DNA of 64,000 nucleotides from JAHCIE01 sp034431435 (GTDB taxonomy: Bacteria; Chloroflexota; Anaerolineae; Epilineales; JAHCIE01), in NCBI GenBank assembly GCA_034431435.1, contig DAOUDG010000002.1, forward strand, positions 1 through 64,000, written 5' to 3'. The position numbers and the translations under genes were made by a program. Under the pieces are notes generated by a model. It saw nothing but the letters and a program-made list of their open reading frames with translations, had not been told where the DNA came from and ran no database searches. Below, one piece after another: positions 33,981 to 45,076 of this stretch (its first letter is position 1; each line of letters starts with the position of its first letter).

Positions 33981-34541
33981 CTACGGCGCCACCTCGCGCA
34001 CGAAGATGTTCTCCAGACCATCCTCGTTGTCGCGGTGGTAGCCGACCTTGCGGAAGCCGAAATGGGCGGCGAGGCGCAGCGACGGCTCGTTCTCCGGGCT
34101 GATGCTGACGACGAAGCGGGTGACGCCGTGCTCGCGCGTCGCCCAGTCCATCAATCCGCTGCACGCCTCGCGGGCGTAGCCCTGGCGGCGGTAGGCGGGG
34201 AAGATGGTGTAGCCCATCTCGACGCCGCCGGGGGCGAAGTCACGCAGATACTCGGCGGCGGGCGGCAGGTGGAAGCCGATGTTGCCGATCATCTCGCCCG
34301 TGGCGCGCAGGCCAATGGCGCGCATCAGCCAGGGTTGGGCGGCCGGGTCGCGGCGCAGGCGTTCCAGGAACACGCGCATCACTGCCCCCTCCAACAGCCA
34401 GTCCTCCGGCGCGCGCAGGCCGATGACTCGTGAAGCGGTGTCCAGGTCGCCCGCCTGGCACGCCTCGAAGAAGTCGGTCGTCATGGGGATGAGCAGGAGG
34501 CGCTCGGTTTCTATCACAGCGCGGCTCGTTGCCGTGGTCAT
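33981..34541 (-). CDS. GNAT family N-acetyltransferase (RimJ/RimL-like)
   Basis: A 186-residue acetyltransferase starting with the RimJ-type IETERLLLIPMT. The acetyl-CoA loop lies in IFPAYRRQGYAREACSGLMD and the C-terminal beta-alpha element is ISPENEPSLRLAAHFGFRKV. The ATG overlaps the stop of the upstream PaiB-like gene by 4 bp, so both are co-translated. Confidence 0.92.
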   Translation of the reverse strand: MTTATSRAVIETERLLLIPMTTDFFEACQAGDLDTASRVIGLRAPEDWLLEGAVMRVFLERLRRDPAAQPWLMRAIGLRATGEMIGNIGFHLPPAAEYLRDFAPGGVEMGYTIFPAYRRQGYAREACSGLMDWATREHGVTRFVVSISPENEPSLRLAAHFGFRKVGYHRDNEDGLENIFVREVAP

Positions 34542-35191
34542 CGGTCCCCTCGCGCCGCGATGGCCCTGCGCCCTTCGTCGATGCGTCGCATCGCCGCCCC
34601 CACGCCCGCAACCGTCGGATCGTCGCTTGCCAGGAGGGCGGCCGCCACGCTGCGTTGGTCGGCCGGGCTACGGTTCTGGCTGAGCTTGCATTTCCCCTCG
34701 AGCCGGGTTACGGGCATCGTGAACGCGACGATGCCCGTCAGCATGCTGTCGCGGAACGCGGCGGGCAGGCCGTCCCACTGGGCCTGGTAGGCTGCCTCGT
34801 ACTGCTGAATCATCGCCGCCAACAGCGCCTCTATTGCCGCCGGGTCGTCGGCGCGGGTAACGATGCGCGGCGCGCCGCTGGCGTGGACGGCGATGTAGTT
34901 CCACGTCGGCACGCTCTCGCGCTTCTCGTACAGGGAGGGCGAGACGTAGGCGTGGGGGCCACTGAAGATGGCGAGGGAAGGGCGGCCGTCGAAGGCGCGC
35001 CACTGGGGGTTGGCCTTGGCCAGATGGCCGCTCAGCGTCACTTGCCCCTCGGCAACGTCCACCACGATGGGAATGTGGGACGCCACCGGCGCGTCGTCCA
35101 GGACCGATACCAGGCTGATGAAGCTATGGGCGCGCATGAACGCGACCAGGGTGTCCACGTCATCTTCGCGGTAGGCAGGGGGAATGTACAT
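34538..35191 (-). CDS. paiB: FMN-binding negative transcriptional regulator, PaiB family
   Basis: A 217-residue split-barrel FMN-binding protein starting MYIPPAYREDD, with SHIPIVVD, LSGHLAKANPQWR, FSGPHAYVSPSLYE and the distinctive PTWNYIAVHASG. PaiB of Bacillus represses sporulation and degradative enzymes together with the acetyltransferase PaiA, so the adjacent GNAT gene is noteworthy. The last residues overlap that gene. Confidence 0.93.
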   Translation of the reverse strand: MYIPPAYREDDVDTLVAFMRAHSFISLVSVLDDAPVASHIPIVVDVAEGQVTLSGHLAKANPQWRAFDGRPSLAIFSGPHAYVSPSLYEKRESVPTWNYIAVHASGAPRIVTRADDPAAIEALLAAMIQQYEAAYQAQWDGLPAAFRDSMLTGIVAFTMPVTRLEGKCKLSQNRSPADQRSVAAALLASDDPTVAGVGAAMRRIDEGRRAIAARGDR

Positions 35192-35194
35192 CGC

Positions 35195-35572
35195 TCAAGC
35201 CCTTTCGCTCAGGTAGTCGCGCTCGAAGAGCGCGAAGCCCTCGGCCGTCAGCCGCGTCAATTCGGCCACCGTCGCCGGGTCGAGGCGCGTGAAGTTGAAG
35301 CACGACTTGCCCTGCATCCGCTTCTTTAGCTCTGGGGAGACGCCATCGAGCAGTTGAGGATGCACGTAGACCGGCATCAGGTGATAGCTGACGTAGTTCT
35401 TTTTGATCTGCGCCGCGCCGAAGAACATCTCCTTCTTCAGCGACGCCACGCGCGGCGTCACCAACGAGTAGTCTGTCGGCCCGTCCACCTGGACGACCAT
35501 ACGCCCCGCGTATGGCTCCAGAATCGCCTTGAGGCGTTCGTAGATTGGTTGGAAGCGTTCGCTGTCAGCCAT
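35195..35572 (-). CDS. DUF1801-like protein
   Basis: A 125-residue soluble protein with QIKKNYVSYHLMPVYVHPQL and GKSCFNFTRLDPATVAELTR, resembling the YdhG/DUF1801 fold. The ATG lies downstream of AGGAGAC on the minus strand. Function unknown; it lies 3 bp before the PaiB-like gene in the same direction. Confidence 0.75.
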   Translation of the reverse strand: MADSERFQPIYERLKAILEPYAGRMVVQVDGPTDYSLVTPRVASLKKEMFFGAAQIKKNYVSYHLMPVYVHPQLLDGVSPELKKRMQGKSCFNFTRLDPATVAELTRLTAEGFALFERDYLSERA

Positions 35573-35608
35573 CGCTGTCTCCTCTTGGTGGCAAGTCGAA
35601 CGGTTTCG

Positions 35609-36388
35609 CTAGCGCGTGGCGACTGCCTCATCACCCAGGCTGACGCCGAAGACGTCCCGCAACACGGCCGCTCGCTGCTCCTCGGCGACCGGCCGCTCCT
35701 CGCGCTCACCGCCGCGCGTCGTGATGAGGCGGCCGTCGGCCAGGGTGACGCGCCCCTCGACCGTCGCCAGGGTGCACACCCGCCGCCGGGTGAAAGACGA
35801 CTGGGGCGAGGTTTGGTGGTAGACGCACATCGGCTCGTACTCGGTCAGCTGATGCGCGGTCAGGTCGAAGCGGTGCTGCGGGGTCCACGCGCCATCAAAG
35901 TCGCGCTGCCACAGGACGCGAGCGTCACCGTCGCGGTCGAGGCGATAGGCGCGGCCACCATCCGACTGCTCGTTCGGAGTGTCCAGATGCAGAGGGTTGA
36001 GGAAGGAGTCGCCAAAGCCCACGTCGGCCAGCCAGGCGGTCGGGTCGTCGGGGCCGCGCACCCGTAGCGTCAGATGGTCGAAGGGAGGGCCGAAGCCGCC
36101 GTCCTGGCGCGCGACGCCGGCCGCCAGGCGATCCACAGCGTAGCCCAGGCCTTCCAGCAGCCAGGCGAACAGGCCATTCAGCTCGTAGCAGAAGCCGCCG
36201 CGCCGCCGTGTCACGATCTTGGCGTAGAGAGACGGCCGGTCCAGTCGAATGGGTCGGCCCAGGGCGATGTCCAGGTTCTCGAAGGGGACGGTTCGCAGGT
36301 GGGCGAGGTGCAGCGCGGCCAGTGTCGCGGCCGTCGGCGCGAGCGATCCTGTGTAGCCGATGCGGTTGAGGTAGGCGTCGCGGTTCAT
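35609..36388 (-). CDS. nat: arylamine N-acetyltransferase
   Basis: A 259-residue enzyme transferring acetyl from acetyl-CoA to arylamines and hydrazines. The catalytic triad is visible: Cys67 in RRGGFCYELN, His105 in FDHLTL and Asp122 in WLADVGFGD. The start at 36388 gives the family N terminus MNRDAYLNRIGY; the upstream extension to 36427 is not needed. It leads the minus-strand acetyltransferase group. Confidence 0.95.
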   Translation of the reverse strand: MNRDAYLNRIGYTGSLAPTAATLAALHLAHLRTVPFENLDIALGRPIRLDRPSLYAKIVTRRRGGFCYELNGLFAWLLEGLGYAVDRLAAGVARQDGGFGPPFDHLTLRVRGPDDPTAWLADVGFGDSFLNPLHLDTPNEQSDGGRAYRLDRDGDARVLWQRDFDGAWTPQHRFDLTAHQLTEYEPMCVYHQTSPQSSFTRRRVCTLATVEGRVTLADGRLITTRGGEREERPVAEEQRAAVLRDVFGVSLGDEAVATR

Positions 36389-36545
36389 AGCGTGTCTCTT
36401 TGCCGCCACCTGTCCGGCGGCGGCCACTTATAGCACAGTCCGCCGAGGGCGTCAACGCGGCTGGGAGCCAGGTCCCGCTGCCTCGAGTTGTAACTATGCC
36501 ACATCCAGTCTGCCTCTCTCAGGCTCTCCTGGCCCGCCGCATTTC

Positions 36546-36554
36546 TGGTATAAT
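36546..36554 (+). promoter_or_regulatory. extended -10 promoter of the 5'-nucleotidase gene
   Basis: TGG directly before TATAAT (36549-36554) forms an extended -10; no clear -35 is seen. The GTG start is 74 bp downstream. The rest of the 36389-36628 gap shows nothing else that can be supported. Confidence 0.55.
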
Positions 36555-36628
36555 GACCAGGGGGCGGTCCCGCGCCCCTGATAGCGGCGGTTGAACGACC
36601 CTTGTCCCATTCAGCACAGGAGGCTCGC

Positions 36629-38170
36629 GTGAAACGGCTCACCTTGACTGTGTGCCTGGTCCTGGTCCTGCTCGCATTGGCCGTGGGCATGGCCTTCGCC
36701 CAGGGTAACACGACGACTCTCACCCTGTATCACTTCTCCGATTACCACAGCCACGCTCTGCCCGCGTACAGCGAGGGCAAGCCCGACCAGGGCGGCATCG
36801 CCCGTGTCATTGGCTACCTGCGCAGCAAGAAGCTCTCCGACCCCAATGCCCTCGTCTTCAATGGCGGCGACATGATGAACGCGGGCAGCCCCTCATGGTC
36901 CGACAAGTACATGTGCAGCGAGTGGGACTGGTTCAACGGCCTGGCGGAGGCGATGGCCATGGGCAACCACGAGGTGGACTACGGCCAGCCCATCTTCCAG
37001 CAGTGCCTGGCCAAGATCGCCTACCCCATCCTCAACGCCAACCTGGTCAAGACCGACACCGGCGACCCCGTCTTCCAGGTCGATGGCAAGCCCTACATGG
37101 TGGTCGAGCGCGACGGCGTGCGCCTGGGCGTGTTCGCCGTTGGCAGCAAGGACTATCAGACCCTGATCCGCCCCGCCAACCTGCCTCCCGACACGAAGTT
37201 CACCGACGTGACCGAGACGACGCGGGAGATCGTGCGTCGCCTGCGCGAGGAGGAGAAGGTGGACGCGGTGGTGAGCATCGGTCACCGATCCTACGAGGAG
37301 GACCTGGCGCTGGCCCAGGCCGTGCCCGGCATCGACCTCATCCTGGGCACGCATAGTCACCGCAAGGAGGACTTCAAGAAACTACCCGGCACCAATACCT
37401 GGTTCATCTCCCCCTACCAGTTCGGCACGTATGTCAGCCGCGTCCAGCTGACCTTCAGCGACGGCAAGCTGACCAACGTATCGGGCGGCCTCGTCCCCAT
37501 CGACAAGAACGTGCCCGAGGCGCCGGACGTGGCCGAGGGTGTCGCCGCCCGCCAGGCCGACCTGGAGGCCGACCCGTTCTTCGCCCCCAAGTTCGTCAAG
37601 CTCGGCTCGGCCGCCGTCGAGCTGTCGGACACTAACCTCAATACGGGCGAGGCTGTCATCGGCAACTTCGTCATGGACCTGCTGCGCCAGAAGGCGGGTG
37701 TCCACTTCATCGCCTCCACCTCCAGCAGCTTCCGCGCCGGCATCCCGCCGGGCGACATCACCGTGGAGAGCTACCAGGCCGCGCTGCCCTTCCGCAACCT
37801 CGTCGTCACCTATGACATGACGGGCGCGCAGATTCGCGACATCCTCAACTTCATGGCGACCAAGACCACCACCGACAGCTTCCTCCAACAGTCGGGCGTC
37901 CGCCTGCGGCTGCGCAACGGCCAGGCCGAAGACATCCAGATTCTGCGCGACCCGGCCGACCCATCCCAGGGCTACGAGCCGCTGGACGATGCGAAGGTCT
38001 ACAGCGTCGGCACGACCGACTTCGCTGCCAACATCCACCCCGACTACAAGCGACTGTTTGGGGTGGGGACCAACAAGGTCACCACACCGCTCGTCGTCAA
38101 CGACGTGGTCATCGCCGAGATCAAGGCCAACAGCCCCGTGTCGGCCGCCCTGGATGGGCGCGTGAGGTGA
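36629..38170 (+). CDS. secreted 5'-nucleotidase / UDP-sugar hydrolase family protein
   Basis: A 513-residue exported metallophosphatase. GTG at 36629 follows CACAGGAGG; the signal peptide (residues ~1-23, LVLLALAVGMAFA) ends before QGNTTT. Metal-site motifs are FSDYHSHALP, NGGDMMN, MGNHEVDYG and GTHSHR. The C-terminal 5'-nucleotidase domain contains GNFVMDLLRQKAG and SFRAGIPPGDITVESYQAAL. It probably releases phosphate and nucleosides outside the cell. Confidence 0.93.
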   Translation: MKRLTLTVCLVLVLLALAVGMAFAQGNTTTLTLYHFSDYHSHALPAYSEGKPDQGGIARVIGYLRSKKLSDPNALVFNGGDMMNAGSPSWSDKYMCSEWDWFNGLAEAMAMGNHEVDYGQPIFQQCLAKIAYPILNANLVKTDTGDPVFQVDGKPYMVVERDGVRLGVFAVGSKDYQTLIRPANLPPDTKFTDVTETTREIVRRLREEEKVDAVVSIGHRSYEEDLALAQAVPGIDLILGTHSHRKEDFKKLPGTNTWFISPYQFGTYVSRVQLTFSDGKLTNVSGGLVPIDKNVPEAPDVAEGVAARQADLEADPFFAPKFVKLGSAAVELSDTNLNTGEAVIGNFVMDLLRQKAGVHFIASTSSSFRAGIPPGDITVESYQAALPFRNLVVTYDMTGAQIRDILNFMATKTTTDSFLQQSGVRLRLRNGQAEDIQILRDPADPSQGYEPLDDAKVYSVGTTDFAANIHPDYKRLFGVGTNKVTTPLVVNDVVIAEIKANSPVSAALDGRVR

Positions 38171-38209
38171 GACACCCATGATCCCCGTCGTTTCGAGGAG
38201 AGCCGAGGC

Positions 38210-39274
38210 ATGAGCATTAGCCATGCTCCCTGGGGGCAGACCAGCGACGGCACGCCCGTCGCGCTGTACACCCTGACCAACCGCGACGGCCTGGAGGCGC
38301 GTATTGCCACCTACGGCGGCATCGTCGTCAGCCTGCGCGCCCCCGACCGCGACGGGCGGTGGGCCGATGTCGTCCTGGGCTTCGACAGTCTGGAGCCGTA
38401 CCTGGCGCGCCACCCCTACTTCGGCGCGCTGGTCGGCCGCGTCGCCAACCGCCTGGCCGGGGCGCGCTTCACCCTCAACGGTGTTGAGTACCACGTGACC
38501 AGGACCCACGGCGAGAACAACCTGCACGGCGGGGTGAACGGCTTCGATCGCAAGGTATGGGCCGCCCACGCCTCGGAGGCGACCGACGGGCCACGCCTGG
38601 AACTGACGTACCTCAGCCCCGACGGCGAGGAAGGCTACCCCGGCGCGCTGGATGTCCACGTGACCTACTCTCTCACCGACGACAACGCGCTGGTCATCGA
38701 CTACCGCGCCACGCCCGACGCCGATACCCTGGTCAACCTGACCAACCACAGCTACTTCAACCTGGCAGGCACGGGGGAGGGCGACATCCTGGGCCACGTG
38801 CTGACCATCCACGCCGACGCCTTCACCCCCACCAACGCCCAGCAGGTTCCCACCGGCGAGGTGCGCGCGGTGGCAGGCACGCCCTTCGATTTCCGCCAGC
38901 CGACGCCCATCGGGCAGCGTATCCACGCCGATGACGAGCAGTTGCGACTGGGCAGCGGCTACGATCACAACTGGGTATTGCAGGCGCGGAGCGGGACACC
39001 CGCGCTGGCGGCCGAGGTGTTCGAGCCAGCCAGCGGCCGCGTCCTGGAAGTATGGACGACCACGCCGGGTGTGCAGTTCTACGCCGGCAACAAGCTCGGT
39101 AGCGGTGACGGCATCGTCGGCAAGGGTGGCAAGGTCTACAGGCCGCGCGCGGGCCTGTGCCTGGAGACCCAGGTCTGGCCCGACGCGATCCACCACCCCA
39201 ACTTCCCGTCACCCATCGTCCGCGCTGGCGATGCCTACCGCCAGACGACGCTCTTCAAGTTCGCGGCGAGGTAA
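38210..39274 (+). CDS. galM: aldose 1-epimerase
   Basis: A 354-residue mutarotase that interconverts alpha and beta aldose anomers. Catalytic His residues are in ENNLHGGVNGF and NHSYFNLAG, the general base Glu in GLCLETQVWPDAIHH, with YDHNWVL and GVQFYAGN typical of the family. The start follows CGAGGAGAG. No galactose genes are nearby; it may serve sugars or uronates in general. Confidence 0.95.
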   Translation: MSISHAPWGQTSDGTPVALYTLTNRDGLEARIATYGGIVVSLRAPDRDGRWADVVLGFDSLEPYLARHPYFGALVGRVANRLAGARFTLNGVEYHVTRTHGENNLHGGVNGFDRKVWAAHASEATDGPRLELTYLSPDGEEGYPGALDVHVTYSLTDDNALVIDYRATPDADTLVNLTNHSYFNLAGTGEGDILGHVLTIHADAFTPTNAQQVPTGEVRAVAGTPFDFRQPTPIGQRIHADDEQLRLGSGYDHNWVLQARSGTPALAAEVFEPASGRVLEVWTTTPGVQFYAGNKLGSGDGIVGKGGKVYRPRAGLCLETQVWPDAIHHPNFPSPIVRAGDAYRQTTLFKFAAR

Positions 39275-39295
39275 CTGTCGCGTTAGCTGGCACGG

Positions 39296-39332
39296 CCTGA
39301 CGCCCACTTCTGAGCTAGAAGTGGGCGTCAGG
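39296..39332 (+). terminator. terminator between galM and gyrB
   Basis: CCTGACGCCCACTTCT (39296-39311) and AGAAGTGGGCGTCAGG (39317-39332) form a 16-bp perfect stem with a 5-base loop, followed by TTTCG. The T run is short. Confidence 0.8.
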
Positions 39333-39344
39333 TTTCGCCGCAAG

Positions 39345-39373
39345 TGGACGAATCCCTCACTTTGGAGTACAAT
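39345..39373 (+). promoter_or_regulatory. promoter of gyrB
   Basis: TGGACG (39345-39350), 17 bp, TACAAT (39368-39373). The gyrB start lies 76 bp after the -10; the leader includes GGTCGTCGGTGGTCCGTGGTC, a loose relative of the GGACCAA repeat words. Confidence 0.55.
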
Positions 39374-39449
39374 TGTTCGGTTATGTATGACGGCGGTCGC
39401 CTGCGGTGATCGGTCGTCGGTGGTCCGTGGTCGAGCAAGGGAGGATTCT

Positions 39450-41384
<1,935 letters not shown>

Positions 41385-41412
41385 GGAGCAAGGGCCAGAG
41401 CAGCATTACCGT

Positions 41413-42219
41413 TCACTTCCACTTCGTCAGAATCGTCTCGCGTTGGAAGAGGCGCACGCCGACTTGCAGCACGATGACGGCAAGGATGAGGAGGACCCCG
41501 GCGGCGGCGAGGACCATGGGCAGGCCGATGAGGAACAGGCCCGATATCTGCGCGATGAGCAGGGCTACCACCGGCAACACCAGCAGTGTCGCGATTTGCT
41601 GCGCCGAGCGCGGGTCCGTCGCCCGCGACGAGACGATGACCCCCAACCCCAACGCGACGAAGGCGATGATCGGCGTGATGAGCAGGATGAGCGCCCAGGC
41701 GGTGGTGTCCAGGGCGTAGCGCGCCACCGTCAGCCCGCCGAGAATCCACACGACCAGGGCAAACACCAGGAACAGCAACCACGTCCCCACCACCGCCGGC
41801 AGGCTGGCCGCCAACGCCTTGCCGAACAGTAGTTGCCGCGTCGTTGTGGGCGTCGCCAGGATGGCTTCCAGGCTGCGGCTCGTCTTCTCGCCGATGATGC
41901 TGTAGGTGGCGATGCTCATCGCGCTCATGATGGGGAGTAGCAGGAACAGGGGCAGGAACTGGCGGATGGAGAATACCTGGAACTGCTGCAGGGGCGTCAA
42001 CGCCTCGAAGCCCGCCAGCGCGCCCGACAGCAGCCTGAGCATCGGCCCCATATCCGAGTCGGACGTGATGCTGTCGCCTACCAGGGCGGGCAGACCGAAG
42101 GCAATGAACAGGGGCATGAGGGTGAACATCACGCCCACCAGGACGAACGACCACACCAGGGTCCGGTTGTGGAGCGTCTCCACCCACTCCTTGCGCATGA
42201 TGGCTTCAATGGGCGTCAT
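41413..42219 (-). CDS. ABC-2 type transporter permease
   Basis: A 268-residue NatB/YhaP-like permease: a first helix (VWSFVLVGVMFTLMPLFIAF), a large extracytoplasmic loop, then five to six helices. The motif TYSIIGEKTSRSLEAILATP (around residue 115) is typical of ABC-2 exporters. Its start overlaps the ATPase gene by 14 bp. Substrate unknown. Confidence 0.92.
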   Translation of the reverse strand: MTPIEAIMRKEWVETLHNRTLVWSFVLVGVMFTLMPLFIAFGLPALVGDSITSDSDMGPMLRLLSGALAGFEALTPLQQFQVFSIRQFLPLFLLLPIMSAMSIATYSIIGEKTSRSLEAILATPTTTRQLLFGKALAASLPAVVGTWLLFLVFALVVWILGGLTVARYALDTTAWALILLITPIIAFVALGLGVIVSSRATDPRSAQQIATLLVLPVVALLIAQISGLFLIGLPMVLAAAGVLLILAVIVLQVGVRLFQRETILTKWK

Positions 42220-43129
42220 GGTTGAGTAGCTCCAGGTAGACCTGCTCCAGGCTGGCGCGGTCCTCGGTAACGAACTGCACCTGCGCGCCAGCCGCCACCA
42301 GCGCCGCGATGAGGGCCGGGTTGTCGGTGGCCGGGTCGGTCAGGTCCACGTATAGCGTATCGCCGCGCAACTCGACGTGGCGCACGTTGGGCTGCGCCTG
42401 GGCGACGGCCACCAGCGCCGGGTCGGGATTCTGGACGCGCACCTGGCTGCGCGCCCCGAACAGGTGGTAACGTAGCGCCGTCGGCGTGTCTACGGCGATG
42501 AGGGACGTGCGCAGGACGGCCACGTGGTCGGCCAGGCGCTCGGCCTCGTCGAGGTTGTGGGTGGTCAGGAAGATGGTGCGCCCCTCGCTCTTGAGATGGG
42601 CCAGGAAATCGCGCAGCGTCTTGGCCGCGCTGGGGTCGAGGCCGCTGGTCGGCTCATCGAGGAACAGTAGCTCCGGCTCGTGTATCAGGGCGCGGGCGAT
42701 GGCGACCTTCTGCTTCATACCCTTGGAGAAGCCGCCCGTCGGCTCGTCGCGGCGGTCCCACAGCTCCAGCAACTTGAGGTACTTCTCGATTTGGGCGTCG
42801 GGGTTGGGCACCCGGTAGAGGCGGGCGAAGTAGAGCAGGTTGTAGTAGGCCGTGAGGCGGTCGTACAGGCCCGGCGCCTCGGTCAGCAGCCCGACGCGCG
42901 CCCGAATCGCGGTGCGCGCCGCCTCGTTGCCGCTGAGCGAGTAGCCGAGGACGGTGGCATCGCCACTGGTGGGTGCGATGAGGGCAGCCAGCATGCGCAC
43001 CGTGGTCGTCTTGCCCGACCCATTCGGGCCGAGCAGCACGAACACCTCCCCCGCCGCCACATCGAAGGACACGTCCTTGACGGCGGTCGTCGCGCCGAAT
43101 ATCTTGGTCAGGTTACGGGCGTGAATCAT
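42206..43129 (-). CDS. ABC transporter ATP-binding protein
   Basis: A 307-residue CcmA/NatA-type ATPase with Walker A GPNGSGKTTT, signature GGFSKGMKQKVAIARAL, Walker B LLFLDEPTSGLDP and switch His in LTTHN. A C-terminal ~80-residue extension (VEVRV-type beta/alpha with TEDRASLEQVYLEL) is typical of DrrA/NatA exporters. Forms an exporter with the overlapping permease gene. Confidence 0.95.
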   Translation of the reverse strand: MIHARNLTKIFGATTAVKDVSFDVAAGEVFVLLGPNGSGKTTTVRMLAALIAPTSGDATVLGYSLSGNEAARTAIRARVGLLTEAPGLYDRLTAYYNLLYFARLYRVPNPDAQIEKYLKLLELWDRRDEPTGGFSKGMKQKVAIARALIHEPELLFLDEPTSGLDPSAAKTLRDFLAHLKSEGRTIFLTTHNLDEAERLADHVAVLRTSLIAVDTPTALRYHLFGARSQVRVQNPDPALVAVAQAQPNVRHVELRGDTLYVDLTDPATDNPALIAALVAAGAQVQFVTEDRASLEQVYLELLNHDAH

Positions 43130-43138
43130 GGCATGTGC

Positions 43139-45076
43139 TCACCACACCGGCAGCCGGTTGTCGAAGGTCCAGTCGTGGTCCCAGTGGTCCCCCGACGGCG
43201 GCGAGGGCGGCGCCCCTGGCAGGATAACGCTCGGCGTCCAGTCCGCCGCGCTCACCTCCACCTCACCCAGGGTGACGGCGTCGCGGCCGTCGTGGGTCGG
43301 CAGGCGGGGCGTCCCGCCGGAGCCAGTCGGATACAGTCCCGCGACAAGGGTGTAGCGGCCCGTGGGCAGCTCCGACGGCAGGGACAGCGCGCGCCAGATC
43401 GTCTGCTCGCTGCCCGGCGGCCCCGTCCGCGGCGGCGGCAGGGGCGCGTCGCTGCCCGCCACCAGTCGCCCGCCTTCGTCGAGGGCCTGGACGAACAGGG
43501 TCGTATCGCGCGTCGGCGCAGGGTCCGCCCGCCAGTGCAGCCCCACCAGTAGCGGCTCGCCCGCTCGCGCTTCCGTCGGCGTGGCGGCGGCCGTCAAGGT
43601 CTGGCCGCCCTCGAAAAGGACGTCCAGCGGCCGCCAGGTGGGCGCGGTCGGTGGTGGAACGAAGCGGTAGACGACGGCCCGCGTCGCGCTGTCGGCAAAG
43701 GCTTGCTCCACGTCCTGCGGCGCGCGCACGGCCAGGGCGTCAAAGGCGGCCGCCCACTGGGGCCGCTCGTCCAGCATACCGACCAACCAGATCGGCCGGC
43801 CGTCGGCCAGGGCGAGGCTGACGGCGGCCTCGTCGCTTGCCAGTCGCGCCCGGCGGCCCAGGTCGGGAACCAGGGCGTGCAACTCGCTGTAGTGCCACGA
43901 CGCGGTCAACAGCAGACTGTCGCCCGGCGCGACGCGCTCGGCCAGGAAAGAGTACAGCCGTAGCCGCTCCTGGTCAACGAACGGATGCTCGCGCAGGGAG
44001 CGCATCACCCGCGCGTCGCCATACAGGGCGACCCCCACCAGCAGCGCCAGCAACCCCCAGCGCGCCGCCCCGCGTTGCCCGGCGACGATGGCCGCGACGA
44101 GCATGAGGACCGGCACGAGAGCCACGGCGAAGTAGCGCGAGCTGTAATACGGCGCGCGGAGCACGACCAGCGCGCCGAAAGTCAGCGTCCCCAGGGTCAC
44201 GACGACCAGCAGCGGCGGTAAGGGCGGCCGGCCCACCACCAGCGCGACGAGCAGCGCCACAGCCACCACGCCCGCCAGGACGGCCCCGATGCGCCCATCC
44301 ACGGCGATGCCAACGGTGAAGGCGACCCAGGCGTTCGCCACCACCTGGAGTGGGTTGGGCCAGCGCTCGATCTTGTCCCAAATGTTGGCGACCGTCGTCG
44401 ACTGGCGCGGCAGGGCATACAGCAGCCAGGGCGCGAGGGCCAGCGCGGGGACGCCGCACGCTGCCAGCCCCTGCCCGACGAACGCGCGCCACTTGCGGCT
44501 GCGTAGCGCGGCCAGCAGCAGGTACAGTCCCTCGGCGGCCACCAGCCACACGCCGTAGTAGTGGGTGTAGACCAGCGCGACATTGACCAGGGCGACCAGG
44601 GGCCAGCCCCAGCGGTTCCCGCGCAGCGCGCCCGTCAGCGCAACGAGACTCAGCGCGCTTAGACAGACGACCAGCGCGTACTGGCGAACCAGCGGCGAGA
44701 AGGCAAGCAGGAAGGGGTTGACCGCCAGCAGCGCCATGGCCACGAGTCCCAACGCCGCCGACCCCAGCCGCCGCCCCAGGACGTAGACCAGCGGCAGCGC
44801 GAGCAGCGAGGCCCACACCGCCACCAGCCGCTGCATGATCATACTGTCGCCCTGGAAGAACCGCGCCCACGCCCCCAGCATGGCGAACAGCAGTGGGGGG
44901 TTACCTTCCAGGAACATCCGCCAGCGCGCCTCGTCTAGAGTGGGCGCGAGGCTGATCCAGACGGTACTGATTTCGTCGTGGTCGACGAAGGTGTTGAGCA
45001 GCAGCGGCGCGCGCAGGACGGCGGCCAGCAGAATCAATGCCACCGCCACCGCCACGTCGCGCCGCGCGGCTGTCAC
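43139..45076 (-). CDS. glycosyltransferase family 39-like membrane protein
   Basis: About 645 residues. The GTG at 45076 overlaps the protease stop (GTGA) and is preferred to the longer frame starting at 45112. Twelve or so hydrophobic segments with the GT-C loop motif VDHDEISTVW (Asp/Glu pair after helix 1) suggest a polyprenyl-phosphate-sugar-dependent glycosyltransferase. A soluble beta-sandwich domain (residues ~490-640) follows the membrane part. Substrate not determinable. Confidence 0.85.
   Translation of the reverse strand: MTAARRDVAVAVALILLAAVLRAPLLLNTFVDHDEISTVWISLAPTLDEARWRMFLEGNPPLLFAMLGAWARFFQGDSMIMQRLVAVWASLLALPLVYVLGRRLGSAALGLVAMALLAVNPFLLAFSPLVRQYALVVCLSALSLVALTGALRGNRWGWPLVALVNVALVYTHYYGVWLVAAEGLYLLLAALRSRKWRAFVGQGLAACGVPALALAPWLLYALPRQSTTVANIWDKIERWPNPLQVVANAWVAFTVGIAVDGRIGAVLAGVVAVALLVALVVGRPPLPPLLVVVTLGTLTFGALVVLRAPYYSSRYFAVALVPVLMLVAAIVAGQRGAARWGLLALLVGVALYGDARVMRSLREHPFVDQERLRLYSFLAERVAPGDSLLLTASWHYSELHALVPDLGRRARLASDEAAVSLALADGRPIWLVGMLDERPQWAAAFDALAVRAPQDVEQAFADSATRAVVYRFVPPPTAPTWRPLDVLFEGGQTLTAAATPTEARAGEPLLVGLHWRADPAPTRDTTLFVQALDEGGRLVAGSDAPLPPPRTGPPGSEQTIWRALSLPSELPTGRYTLVAGLYPTGSGGTPRLPTHDGRDAVTLGEVEVSAADWTPSVILPGAPPSPPSGDHWDHDWTFDNRLPVW

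Noticed and set aside
37382..39196. 604-codon minus-strand frame across the 5'-nucleotidase and galM genes
   Set aside because: It crosses two well-supported genes and their spacer, with no motif or ribosome site of its own.
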